From an uncultured Paracoccaceae bacterium (GTDB lineage: Bacteria; Pseudomonadota; Alphaproteobacteria; Rhodobacterales; Rhodobacteraceae), in contig CALICM010000005.1 of the NCBI GenBank assembly GCA_938049225.1, positions 24,068 to 88,067 on the forward strand: a stretch of DNA of 64,000 nt. Reading direction: 5' to 3'. This document shows, piece after piece, positions 55,306-63,942 of the stretch. The notes beneath the pieces are model-generated. The model was not told the origin of the DNA. It was given only the letters and a program-made list of their open reading frames with translations, and did not search any database. Both the position numbers and the translations under genes were made by a program. Position 1 is the stretch's first letter. Each line of letters begins with the position of its first letter.

Positions 55306-56034
55306 CTACCCCAGCTTCTGCCACTCCATGATCACAAACATTGGCGCGCGCTTGAAGGGGTCGGCAACCTCGTCGGGGCCGCCGGTGGGCACTGGTTCGG
55401 CGAAATGTGTCAGGGTCAACCCACGCGCCAAAAGCGGCGCCATATATCCCTCTAGGGGTCGATGAAAATTGCGCACTTTGATACCGCGCCAGCCGATCCA
55501 ATAGGATCGCTCGGAATGATAATTGTCGCAACCAAAGGGCTGCGGACCGGGGCCGCGTTCGCGCAACCAGCCCGCTTTGACATCTTCATCAGGGATCGCG
55601 GTCGCGAAGCTGGACAGGTTCGCCACCAAGAACCGCCCACCGGGACGCAGCACACGCAACACCTCGTCATAAGTTGCTTCAAGGTCGCAAATATCGATCA
55701 GCGTCATATACGAGACCACCAAATCGACCGAGGCGTCGCCCAACGGCAGATCCTGGGCCTTGCCGCGCAGATAGAACCCCTGCGGATCCCGCTCGATCGC
55801 CACCTCCAGTAGTTTTTCGGTCGGGTCGATGCCTGTGACGCGCAGCCCTTGGTCGCGCATCTTGCGGCTAAAGCGCCCCTCGCCACAGCCTAAATCCAGG
55901 GCTGTCCGCGCCCCGGAGCGTTTGACGCGCGCCACCATCGGATCGTCCAGAACGAACTCGCGGGGGTAGTCCCCACGTTCGCCCATATCGGCAACCCAGG
56001 CGGCCGCGGAAGTTTCCCAGCCATTTGTCGTCAT
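55306..56034 (-). CDS. SAM-dependent class I methyltransferase
   Basis: A 242-residue methyltransferase with motif I TALDLGCGEGRFSRKM, acidic motif II GIDPTEKLLEVA, and motif IV ASVDLVVSYMTLIDICDL. This fits the Methyltransf_11 type acting on small molecules; the substrate is unknown. It stands 63 bp upstream of the GS gene 2, on the same strand, and is divergent from the SMP-30 gene. A connection to polyamine metabolism is possible but unsupported. Confidence 0.85.
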   Translation of the reverse strand: MTTNGWETSAAAWVADMGERGDYPREFVLDDPMVARVKRSGARTALDLGCGEGRFSRKMRDQGLRVTGIDPTEKLLEVAIERDPQGFYLRGKAQDLPLGDASVDLVVSYMTLIDICDLEATYDEVLRVLRPGGRFLVANLSSFATAIPDEDVKAGWLRERGPGPQPFGCDNYHSERSYWIGWRGIKVRNFHRPLEGYMAPLLARGLTLTHFAEPVPTGGPDEVADPFKRAPMFVIMEWQKLG

Positions 56035-56088
56035 CCCGCTAAAGTATTAATGGGCAACGTCGTCGAAAATACATTTCAAAACAACAAA

Positions 56089-56102
56089 GTGATAAAAATC
56101 AC
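56089..56102 (+). promoter_or_regulatory. CRP-like dyad upstream of the SMP-30/glycerate kinase unit
   Basis: GTGATAAAAATCAC has the core GTGA-N6-TCAC of CRP-type sites, flanked by A on both sides. It lies 70 bp before the SMP-30 start in an AT-rich stretch. A different Crp/Fnr-superfamily regulator could also read it. It could equally serve the divergent methyltransferase gene (start 56034). Confidence 0.45.
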
Positions 56103-56171
56103 ACCGGCAAATTCGATTGCGATATTCCGCTTATGCAGGCAAAACACGCCCAATCAGCAAAGGATCCGACC

Positions 56172-57029
56172 ATGCACGCCAGCCTGTTTCGCGAAATGAC
56201 TTGTGATCTGGGCGAAGGGCCGCTTTGGGATGGCAAACATCTGTGGTTCTTCGACATTCTGGGTCAGGTAATGTACCGCCTGAACGCCCATGGCGACGAT
56301 CTTGAGCAGTGGGAGGGGGAGCGGATGGCGACCGCTGCCGCCCGCACCACAAGCCCCGCGACGTTGATCGCGACCGAAACGGACCTGATGATGTTTGACC
56401 CAACGTCACAAACTGGTGAAACCCTGTGCGCCCTTGAGGCGGATCAGCCCGGCACCCGGTCGAACGACGGGCGGGCCGACCGACAAGGGGGATTCTGGAT
56501 CGGAACGATGGGCAAAGCGGCGGAACCTGGCGCGGGCGCGCTCTACCGGTATTACAAAGGCGAGCTTCGCCAGTTGCGCGCTGAGCTTACCATTCCCAAC
56601 ACGATCTGCTTCTCGCCCGATGGCCGCGAAGCGTATTTCAGTGACAGCGCTTTGGGCACGATCTGGCGCTGGACGCTGGGGCCTGACGGCTGGCCGATTG
56701 GCGCGCCTGTCACCTTTCACCAGATCGAAACCCCTGACGAGGCACCCGATGGCGCCGTGGTCGACGTCAACGGCGCCCTTTGGGTGGCCATCTGGGGCGG
56801 ATCGCGCATCCAGCGGATCACACCGGACGGGGTCGCGCGCGAGGCGATCCCGCTGCCGGTCCCGCAACCCAGTTGCCCTGCCCTGACGCCCGAGGGGCGG
56901 ATGTTCATCACCACCGCGCGCGAGGGGATGTCCCAAGCAGCGCTCGCCGCCGCCCCACTGTCTGGGTCGCTGTTTGAGGCGCAACTGCCCGTGCGGGCCC
57001 TGCCCGAGCCACAGGTGATCTTGCCATGA
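56172..57029 (+). CDS. SMP-30/gluconolactonase family sugar lactonase
   Basis: A 285-residue six-bladed beta-propeller lactonase. It begins CDLGEGPLWDGKHLWFFDILG, with the metal-binding glutamate in GEGPLWD; DGRADRQGGFWIGTMG and NTICFSPDGREAYFSDS (metal-binding Asn and Asp) follow. These hydrolyse sugar 1,4- or 1,5-lactones. ATG 56172 has AAGGA upstream. The stop overlaps the glycerate-kinase start by 4 bp, so the pair likely serves one sugar-acid pathway ending in glycerate. Confidence 0.9.
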   Translation: MHASLFREMTCDLGEGPLWDGKHLWFFDILGQVMYRLNAHGDDLEQWEGERMATAAARTTSPATLIATETDLMMFDPTSQTGETLCALEADQPGTRSNDGRADRQGGFWIGTMGKAAEPGAGALYRYYKGELRQLRAELTIPNTICFSPDGREAYFSDSALGTIWRWTLGPDGWPIGAPVTFHQIETPDEAPDGAVVDVNGALWVAIWGGSRIQRITPDGVAREAIPLPVPQPSCPALTPEGRMFITTAREGMSQAALAAAPLSGSLFEAQLPVRALPEPQVILP

Positions 57030-58294
57030 CCCCAAGGGCCCTATTGCGCGCACTGTTCGACGCAGCAGTCGACGCCGCCCTGCCGCGCCATATCGTGCCG
57101 CCTTTCGTGCCCCAGGGGACCAGGCCGCTGACGGTGATCGGGGCTGGCAAAGCCTCGGCCGCGATGGCCGCGGCGGTCGACGCGACATATCAGGGTCCCC
57201 TCTCCGGCCTGGTGATCACGCGCTATGGCCACACCGTGCCCTGTGAGCAGATCGAAATCGTCGAAGCCGCGCATCCAGTACCCGATGCCGCGGGGGCTGC
57301 AGCGGCGGCACGGTTGCTGGACCTACTCAAGGCGCTTGGGCCCGGGGACGAGGTTTTGGCGTTGATCTCGGGCGGGGGATCCTCGCTTTTGACCCTGCTC
57401 CCTGAGGGCTTGCCGCCCGAGGATGCGATCGCGCTAAACCGAGCGCTGCTCGCCTCGGGCGCCTCGATTGACGAAATGAACTGTCTGCGCCGCCATCTGT
57501 CGCGAACCGCCGGCGGGCGGTTGGCGGCGGCGGCCTACCCGGCGCGGATGACAACGCTGATGATCTCGGACGTGCCCGGCGACGACCCGATCCACATTGC
57601 CTCGGGGCCGACGGTCGGGGATCCGACGACGCTGGCGGATGCGCGTGCGGTGGTCGAGAAATACAAGCTGGATCTGCCCCCGGCGATCTGGGCGGCGCTG
57701 AAGGATCCGTCCAATGAAAGCGTGAAGCCGGATGATCCGCGGCTGGCGCATACGCAAGCGCACATGATTGCCGCCCCCCAAGCCTCGCTTGAGGCGGCGG
57801 CGGCGGTTGCGCGGGCTCAGGGGCTGGCGCCCGTCGTGCAAGGGGACGCGTTCGAGGGTGAAGCCCGTGTCTTGGGGGCCCATTTCGCTGCCCAAGCGCT
57901 GGCCCATCAAGCCGATATGCCTAATGGGGCGGCGCCGGTCGTGATGATCTCGGGCGGCGAGACCACGGTGACCCTGCCCAAGGACGGACGGACTTTGGGC
58001 GACGGCGGGCGGAATGTCGATTTCCTCATGGGTCTGGCGCAGGCCTTAGATGGTGCCCCAGGGATATGGGCCTGCGCGGGCGATACGGACGGGGTGGATG
58101 GGCTGGCCGAGGTTGCGGGGGCAGTTGTAACGCCGGACACGTTAGCGCGGGCGCCGTATAGCATCGACGCCGCGCTGCACGCCTATGATGGGCATGGTTT
58201 TTTCGCCGCATTGGGCGATCAAATCATCACCGGCCCGACCCTGACGAATGTGAATGATTTTCGCGCCATCCTGATCTTTCCGCACCGGGCCTGA
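57026..58294 (+). CDS. Glycerate 2-kinase (GckA/TtuD, MOFRL family)
   Basis: A 422-residue enzyme with the DUF4147 N-terminal domain (PLTVIGAGKASAAMAAAVD) and the MOFRL C-terminal domain (ISGGETTVTL and DGRNVDFLMG-like GGRNVDFLMGLAQAL, GDTDGVDG). In the tartrate and serine pathways such enzymes phosphorylate glycerate to 2-phosphoglycerate; older names call TtuD hydroxypyruvate reductase. It overlaps the lactonase gene by 4 bp. It ends 6 bp from the convergent lipoprotein gene. Confidence 0.9.
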   Translation: MTPRALLRALFDAAVDAALPRHIVPPFVPQGTRPLTVIGAGKASAAMAAAVDATYQGPLSGLVITRYGHTVPCEQIEIVEAAHPVPDAAGAAAAARLLDLLKALGPGDEVLALISGGGSSLLTLLPEGLPPEDAIALNRALLASGASIDEMNCLRRHLSRTAGGRLAAAAYPARMTTLMISDVPGDDPIHIASGPTVGDPTTLADARAVVEKYKLDLPPAIWAALKDPSNESVKPDDPRLAHTQAHMIAAPQASLEAAAAVARAQGLAPVVQGDAFEGEARVLGAHFAAQALAHQADMPNGAAPVVMISGGETTVTLPKDGRTLGDGGRNVDFLMGLAQALDGAPGIWACAGDTDGVDGLAEVAGAVVTPDTLARAPYSIDAALHAYDGHGFFAALGDQIITGPTLTNVNDFRAILIFPHRA

Positions 58295-58300
58295 GGGGCC

Positions 58301-58453
58301 TTAGCTAGACGGCGGGCAGGGTGGCACGGTGATGTCCAGCACCGGATCATCGGGGCTACATTCCTGGCCCGACACGGGGTAGCGCCCCGGACCTGCGCAG
58401 CCTGCCAGAACCAGCGTGGCCAGGGTTAGAAAAAGGGTGGTCTGGGATAACAT
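58301..58453 (-). CDS. Small lipoprotein, 50 residues
   Basis: Translation from ATG 58453 gives a 50-residue protein: signal peptide MLSQTTLFLTLATLVLAGC with lipobox L-A-G-C (lipidated Cys19), then a short mature part (AGPGRYPVSGQECSPDDPV...) rich in Pro and Asp with two further cysteines besides the lipid one. GAGGA lies six bases before the start. The gene is convergent with the glycerate kinase. I recognise no family name. The lipobox plus ribosome site make it likely to be real. Confidence 0.75.
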   Translation of the reverse strand: MLSQTTLFLTLATLVLAGCAGPGRYPVSGQECSPDDPVLDITVPPCPPSS

Positions 58454-58577
58454 GGGATCCTCATTCGGTTATGCCTGCAAACAGGGCGGGCGCAGCAGCG
58501 GCCCCGCCCTGTTCGGTTTACAGGGATCCACAACCGTCTTCTTGATGGGGATCAATTCGAACTGGCACCCAAGTGCC

Positions 58578-59441
58578 TCACCCCGGCCCTTGGCGGTACA
58601 ATTGGACAACCCCGGTCATGTTATCCGCGCCAAAGCCGTGCGCCATAGCCTCGGCAAAGACCGCCCGTACGGCGGTGCTAACCGGCAGCGCCGCACCACT
58701 GGCCGAGGCGGCGAGATAGCCCAGGTCCTTTTCCAAAAGGGTGATGGGAAAGGCGGGCGGGAAGTTATCGGACAACATTGCCGCCCCAGCCATTCCGGCA
58801 ACCGGGCTGGCGACGGGGGTCTTGGCAAACACATCGACCGCGCGGCCCGGGTCCAACCCCGTGTGATCGGCAAAGCCGATCAACTCGGCCACCAGCGCCA
58901 TCTGCGTGCCAAGGGCCGCGTTGACGAACAGTTTCATCGCCGTGCCCGCGCCCAAGGCGCCCAGGTGATGCGTCGCGCCTGACATAGGCGCAAACGCGGG
59001 CGCCAACGCCTCCACATCTTGCCCCGGCCCACCGGTTAGAAAAATCAACGCCCCAACCTCGGCCTGAGGCAGGGACCCGGCCACGGGCGCATCGATCAGA
59101 ACGCGGTCCACGGCGGCAAAGGCACGGCCCAATTCTGTGACCCAGGGGATGGAAAGCGTCGAGCTTTCCACAGCAACAGCCCCTTCGGGAAGGGCGTCCA
59201 AAGCACCGTTGGCCCCCAACCATACCGCGCGCGAGGCCGCGTCATCCCGTAGCATCGCAAAGGCCACTTCCGCCCCAGCAACGGCAACGGCGGGTGTCGG
59301 GGCCATCGCAGCCCCGGCGGCCACCAGCGGCTCGGCCGCCGCCGCGGTGCGGTTCCAGATGGTTACCTGGTGCCCGGCGTCCAACAATCGCCGCGCCATC
59401 TGCTGGCCCATCGCCCCCAGGCCCAAAAAAGCGATCCGCAT
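58578..59441 (-). CDS. NAD(P)-dependent oxidoreductase, beta-hydroxyacid dehydrogenase family
   Basis: A 287-residue family member with Rossmann motif FLGLGAMGQQMARRL. The substrate motif is altered: DAPVAGSLPQAEVGALIFL instead of DAPVSGG, and the catalytic-lysine segment reads GTAMKLFVNAALG. These differences place it away from the two paralogues in this window (29337 and 38412) and near the succinic-semialdehyde-reductase/imine-reductase-like branch. The substrate is unknown. ATG 59441 overlaps the stop of the azoreductase gene by one base (TAATG), so the two form a unit. Confidence 0.85.
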   Translation of the reverse strand: MRIAFLGLGAMGQQMARRLLDAGHQVTIWNRTAAAAEPLVAAGAAMAPTPAVAVAGAEVAFAMLRDDAASRAVWLGANGALDALPEGAVAVESSTLSIPWVTELGRAFAAVDRVLIDAPVAGSLPQAEVGALIFLTGGPGQDVEALAPAFAPMSGATHHLGALGAGTAMKLFVNAALGTQMALVAELIGFADHTGLDPGRAVDVFAKTPVASPVAGMAGAAMLSDNFPPAFPITLLEKDLGYLAASASGAALPVSTAVRAVFAEAMAHGFGADNMTGVVQLYRQGPG

Positions 59442-60064
59442 TACGCCACCCTCCGATCCATCGCCGCATCGGCGATTTGCGCCCGCACGGCAGCCGTTTG
59501 CGCCTCAAGCACGGCCACATCGCCCGTTGTGCCCTCCAAGCCAATCACATCGACCTGACCCACGCCTAAGAAACCCAACAGGAACCGCAGATAGGGCGCG
59601 CAGAAATCCGCCCCGGCCAAGGGGCCATCGTTGAGGTAACCTTGGGCGCCATAAGCGATGATCGCAGTCGCACTGTCCGCCTTGACCAGGCCCTTGAAGC
59701 TTTGGCCATCGTAGGAAAACGTCTTGCCGATCCGCACCACTTGGTCGATCCAGGCCTTCAGCGCCGAAAGCACACCAAAATTGTATATCGGTGTGGTAAT
59801 AAGCAGATGATCCGCTGCCTGCAGATCGGCGATCAGCTGATCCGACTGCGCCGTGGCGGCGATCAGCGCGGGTGTCATGGTTTGCGCATAAAATCCGTTG
59901 ATTGTGTCGTTCTCGATATGGCCCGGGGCAGCGGCCGCCAGGTCGAGCCGTTTGACCGTGCGCCCTGGTGTTGCCAGCCAGGCCGTCTCGAAGTCATCAC
60001 CAAGTGCGCGGGACTGCGAGTTCGCCCCCCGCGCGCTGCTGTCCAATCGTAGCAGATGTGCCAT
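59441..60064 (-). CDS. azoR: FMN-dependent NADH-azoreductase (AzoR family)
   Basis: A 207-residue flavodoxin-fold quinone/azo reductase. The motif HLLRLDSSARGANSQSRALGDDF holds the FMN phosphate loop, and LLITTPIYNFGVLSALKAWIDQVVRIGKTFSY is the family's FMN/active-site signature. The start ATG 60064 has GGAGG five bases before; an ATG four codons earlier would hide that site. The open frame to 60802 is a shadow of the LysR gene. It is divergent from that LysR regulator, the usual layout for regulation by it. Confidence 0.9.
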   Translation of the reverse strand: MAHLLRLDSSARGANSQSRALGDDFETAWLATPGRTVKRLDLAAAAPGHIENDTINGFYAQTMTPALIAATAQSDQLIADLQAADHLLITTPIYNFGVLSALKAWIDQVVRIGKTFSYDGQSFKGLVKADSATAIIAYGAQGYLNDGPLAGADFCAPYLRFLLGFLGVGQVDVIGLEGTTGDVAVLEAQTAAVRAQIADAAMDRRVA

Positions 60065-60139
60065 GTTCGCCTCCATCGATTTCGATAGAGCTGAAGTAAT
60101 CCGTGCGATAATTCCGAAAAACCCGGTTGCAGGCATTAT

Positions 60140-60162
60140 ATTCATGCGCATACTGCATGAAT
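60140..60162. promoter_or_regulatory. LysR-type operator overlapping the regulator start
   Basis: ATTCATGC (60140-60147) and GCATGAAT (60155-60162) form a perfect dyad with a 7-bp centre. It contains T-N11-A (60145-60157), the LysR-type recognition pattern. It overlaps the ATG of the LysR gene and lies 76 bp from the azoreductase start, which suits autoregulation and control of the divergent gene. Confidence 0.65.
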
Positions 60163-61054
60163 GGATATTCAAACTCTCAACTACTTTGCCGAAACCGCCC
60201 GTTTGGGCAGTTTCTCGGCCGTGGCCCGCCAGCAAGGCATCGATCCCTCCTCGATCTCGCGCAGCATCTCGGCGCTTGAGGCGGAACTGGGCCTGCGCCT
60301 GTTCCAACGCACCACCCGCCGCCTGTCTTTGACCGAGGCAGGTGAGCGGTACTTCGCCCGGATCGCGCCCCTGTGTGACGAGTTGACCCGCGCCGCAGAC
60401 GAGGCCCGCGCCACCGCCAACGGCCCCCAAGGCACGCTTCGCCTGACCTGCTCGGTCTCGTTCGGGCAGATCTGCATCGTGCCTTTGCTGGCCGATTTCC
60501 GGCACCAGTTCCCCGATCTGCGCCTGGACCTGCTGCTCAGTGACGCGCCGCTGGACCTGGTGGCCGAGCGGATCGATCTGGCGATCCGCCACAGCCCCGC
60601 ACCCGACAGCACCCTGATCGGCACCCGGCTGATGACCATGCGCTATCGCGTCGTTGCCAGCCCTGAATGGGCCGCTGCGCATCCGCTGAACACGCCCCAA
60701 GACCTTAGCCGCGTCAGCGCCCTGCGCTTCGCTTTGCCCGATTTCGACCGTCGCTGGCTGTTTCGCGATGCCACAGGCGTGGTGACCGAGGTGCCGGTGC
60801 ACGGCGACATCACCATTTCGAACGCTCTGGCCCTGCGGGCTGCCGCGATCCAGGGTCTAGGCCCCGCATTGTTAGGTGACCGCATGATCGGCGCCCCGCT
60901 TAGCAGCGGCGCGCTGATCGATCTGTTCCCCGACCATGACGTGACCGCGACCAGCTTTGATCCGGGTATTTGGGCGCTTTATCCCTCGCGCAGCTATCTG
61001 CCTGCCAAAACCCGGATGACATTGGACTTTCTGCGCGCCCGGCTGGACCGATAA
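60161..61054 (+). CDS. LysR family transcriptional regulator
   Basis: A 297-residue regulator with N-terminal winged helix-turn-helix (LNYFAETARLGSFSAVARQQGIDPSSISRSISALEAELG, residues 5-43) and a type 2 periplasmic-binding-like effector domain (residues 90-290). It resembles the CrgA/DmlR-like subgroup (SLTEAGERYFARIAPLCDEL). The effector is unknown; quinones or azo compounds are plausible as it is divergent from an azoreductase. Its start overlaps the dyad ATTCATGC-N7-GCATGAAT. Confidence 0.92.
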   Translation: MDIQTLNYFAETARLGSFSAVARQQGIDPSSISRSISALEAELGLRLFQRTTRRLSLTEAGERYFARIAPLCDELTRAADEARATANGPQGTLRLTCSVSFGQICIVPLLADFRHQFPDLRLDLLLSDAPLDLVAERIDLAIRHSPAPDSTLIGTRLMTMRYRVVASPEWAAAHPLNTPQDLSRVSALRFALPDFDRRWLFRDATGVVTEVPVHGDITISNALALRAAAIQGLGPALLGDRMIGAPLSSGALIDLFPDHDVTATSFDPGIWALYPSRSYLPAKTRMTLDFLRARLDR

Positions 61055-61137
61055 GGCGCGACAATCTGGATATATATTTCATCCACCCCACCCTCGACTG
61101 ACGCGTCGCAATCGCTATCCTGCGCGGCGGAGGCCCC

Positions 61138-63942
61138 ATGACCCAACACCAGCAGCCCGACCTGAACCTCAGCCCCGATGTGGCCGACGAGATCCGCCAG
61201 ACGACCTGCTACATGTGCGCGTGCCGCTGCGGCATCAATGTCCATATCAAGGACGGCGAGGTGAAGTATATCGAGGGCAACCGCGACCATCCGGTCAACC
61301 GCGGCGTGCTCTGCGCCAAGGGCTCGGCCGGGATCATGCAGCACCATTCGCCCGCCCGCCTGCGCGCGCCGCTAAAACGGGTCGGCCCCCGGGGATCCGG
61401 CGAATTCGAAGAAGTCACTTGGGACGAGGCGCTGGAGACCGCTGTCGCCTGGCTTGGGCCCTTGCGCGAAACCGCCCCCGAAAAACTCGCCTTCTTCACC
61501 GGACGCGACCAATCGCAAAGCTTCACCGGCTGGTGGGCACAGCAATTCGGCACCCCCAATTACGCCGCCCACGGCGGCTTTTGCTCGGTCAATATGGCCG
61601 CCGCCGGGATCTATACGTTGGGCGGCGCGTTCTGGGAGTTCGGCGCACCGGATTGGGAGCGCACCCGGCTCTTTATGATCTTCGGCGTGGCCGAGGATCA
61701 TGACAGCAACCCGATCAAGATGGGCCTGGGCCGGCTGAAGGAACGCGGCGCCAAGATCATCGGCGTGAACCCTGTGCGCACGGGCTATAACGCCATCGCC
61801 GACGAATGGGTCGGCATCACGCCGGGCACCGACGGGCTGTTTATCCTTTCGCTGGTGCACGAGTTGCTTAAGGCCGGGAAGATCGACCTTGAGTATCTGT
61901 GCCGGACAACCAATGCGCCGGTCCTGCTAGACCAGGATGGCCTCTTCGCCCGCGATGCGAACGGCAAGGAACTGGTCTGGGACCGCGCGACCAACAGTAA
62001 GCAACCGTTTGACAAACCAGGTGTCAAACCAGCCCTACATGGGTTCTATGATGGTTTGTCCCCCGTCTTCGGTAGCCTCGCTGACCGCTACCTCGACGAC
62101 AGCTACGCGCCCGAGGCTGTTGCCGACCGTTGCGGCATTCCCGCCGCCACCGTCAAACGCATCGCCGCCGAACTGGCCGAGGCCGCCTTCGACCATGAAA
62201 TCACAATTGATCAACCCTGGACTGACTTTCGCGGCACCCGACATCAGACCATCACCGGCCGCCCGGTCAGCTTTCATGCCATGCGCGGCATCTCGGCCCA
62301 TTCCAACGGCTTTCAGACCTGCCGTGCGCTGCATATCCTGCAACTGCTGCTTGGCAGCGTCGAGGTGCCCGGCGGCTTCCGCTTTAAACCGCCCTATCCC
62401 AAACCCGTCAGCGCCCACCCGCGCCCACACGCGGGCGTCACCCCCGGCAAACCGCTCGACGGCCCGCATCTGGGCTATCCCCGTGGCCCCGAGGATCTGC
62501 TGCTGCGCGAAGATGGCAGCGCCAAACGCATCGACAAAGCCTTTACCTGGGAAGCGCCGCTCTCGGCCCATGGCATGATGCATATGGTGATCTCGAACGC
62601 CCATGCCGGCGACCCCTACCCCATCGATACGCTGTTTTTGTACATGGCGAACATGGCCTGGAATTCCTCGATGAATACCAAAGGCGTGATGGAGATGCTG
62701 ACCGACAAAGACGCGGATGGCGACTACAAGATCCCCCATATCATCTATTCCGATGCCTACTCATCCGAGATGGTGGCCTACGCCGATCTGATCCTGCCCG
62801 ACACCACCTATCTGGAACGCCACGACTGCATCAGCCTGCTCGACCGCCCGATCTGCGAGCCCGAGGCGGTGGCCGATGCCATCCGCTGGCCGGTGGTTGC
62901 GCCCGACCGGGAGGTTCGTGGCTTCCAAACCGCGCTGATCCAACTGGGCGTCAAACTGGGCCTGCCCGGAATGGTCGATGCCGAGGGCGCCGCGATCTAC
63001 GCCGACTATGCCGACTACATCGTCAACCATCAGCGCCGGGCCGGGATCGGCCCGCTGGCGGGCTTTCGCGGTGACGGCACCCAAAGCGGCCGCGGCGCCC
63101 CCAATCCCGATCAGATCGAGGCCTACAAAGCCAATGGCGGCTTCTGGATGGAGCACATCCCCGAAGAAGCACAATTTAACAAACCCTCGAATATGGCCTA
63201 TCAGCAATGGGCGGCAGATATGGGCTTTTACGTCTCGGACGCGCCAGAGCCCTACCTTTTCCAACTCTACGCTGAGCCGCTGCGCAGGTTCCAATTGGCC
63301 GCCGAGGGCCACGGCGCGCAGCAGCCCCCCGAGCACCTGCGCGCGCGCTTAAAACAGGCGATGGACCCGCTGCCGTCCTGGTACCCCCCTTTCGAGGAAG
63401 CCGGCGTCGATACCGCACAATACCCCTTGCACGCCATCACCCAACGCCCGGCTGCAATGTATCACTCCTGGGGCAGCCAAAACGCCTGGCTGCGGCAGAT
63501 CCACGGGCACAACCCGCTCTATATCTCGGGCGAGACCTGGGAGGCGCACGGCTTCCAACCGGGCGACTGGGCGACCCTGACCTCGCACCATGGCAACATC
63601 ACCGTGCCCGCCGTCCGCATGGATGCACTCAACCCCCACACCGTCTGGACCTGGAACGCTATCGGCAAGCGCAAAGGCGCCTGGGGGCTGGACCAAGGCG
63701 CCCCCGAGGCCACAAAAGGCTTCCTGCTCAACCACCTGATCCACGAGTTGCTGCCCCCCAAAGGCGACGGCTTGCGCTGGACCAACTCTGATCCCGTCAC
63801 CGGACAGGCGGCCTGGTACGACCTGCGCGTCAAGATCACCCGCGCGGCTCCTCAGGCCCAGACAGCCCCCGACACAGGCGCGCAAACCTCCCCGGTCGCC
63901 CCGGGGCCCAAAACGCTGCAATACGGGAAAGCTTGGACATGA
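61138..63942 (+). CDS. soeA: Molybdopterin oxidoreductase, sulfite dehydrogenase SoeA-like
   Basis: A 934-residue DMSO-reductase-family catalytic subunit. The N-terminus binds a [4Fe-4S] cluster through C24-x2-C27-x3-C31 and C59 (TTCYMCACRCGIN...GVLCAKG). The stretch AAHGGFCSVNMA (Cys149) could supply the molybdenum ligand, inferred from position. No Tat signal is present, so it acts in the cytoplasm, as SoeA of the SoeABC sulfite dehydrogenase does. The sequence fits SoeA-type proteins known in roseobacters. The SoeB and SoeC partners would follow beyond the window. ATG 61138 has GGCGGAGG upstream. Confidence 0.78.
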   Translation: MTQHQQPDLNLSPDVADEIRQTTCYMCACRCGINVHIKDGEVKYIEGNRDHPVNRGVLCAKGSAGIMQHHSPARLRAPLKRVGPRGSGEFEEVTWDEALETAVAWLGPLRETAPEKLAFFTGRDQSQSFTGWWAQQFGTPNYAAHGGFCSVNMAAAGIYTLGGAFWEFGAPDWERTRLFMIFGVAEDHDSNPIKMGLGRLKERGAKIIGVNPVRTGYNAIADEWVGITPGTDGLFILSLVHELLKAGKIDLEYLCRTTNAPVLLDQDGLFARDANGKELVWDRATNSKQPFDKPGVKPALHGFYDGLSPVFGSLADRYLDDSYAPEAVADRCGIPAATVKRIAAELAEAAFDHEITIDQPWTDFRGTRHQTITGRPVSFHAMRGISAHSNGFQTCRALHILQLLLGSVEVPGGFRFKPPYPKPVSAHPRPHAGVTPGKPLDGPHLGYPRGPEDLLLREDGSAKRIDKAFTWEAPLSAHGMMHMVISNAHAGDPYPIDTLFLYMANMAWNSSMNTKGVMEMLTDKDADGDYKIPHIIYSDAYSSEMVAYADLILPDTTYLERHDCISLLDRPICEPEAVADAIRWPVVAPDREVRGFQTALIQLGVKLGLPGMVDAEGAAIYADYADYIVNHQRRAGIGPLAGFRGDGTQSGRGAPNPDQIEAYKANGGFWMEHIPEEAQFNKPSNMAYQQWAADMGFYVSDAPEPYLFQLYAEPLRRFQLAAEGHGAQQPPEHLRARLKQAMDPLPSWYPPFEEAGVDTAQYPLHAITQRPAAMYHSWGSQNAWLRQIHGHNPLYISGETWEAHGFQPGDWATLTSHHGNITVPAVRMDALNPHTVWTWNAIGKRKGAWGLDQGAPEATKGFLLNHLIHELLPPKGDGLRWTNSDPVTGQAAWYDLRVKITRAAPQAQTAPDTGAQTSPVAPGPKTLQYGKAWT

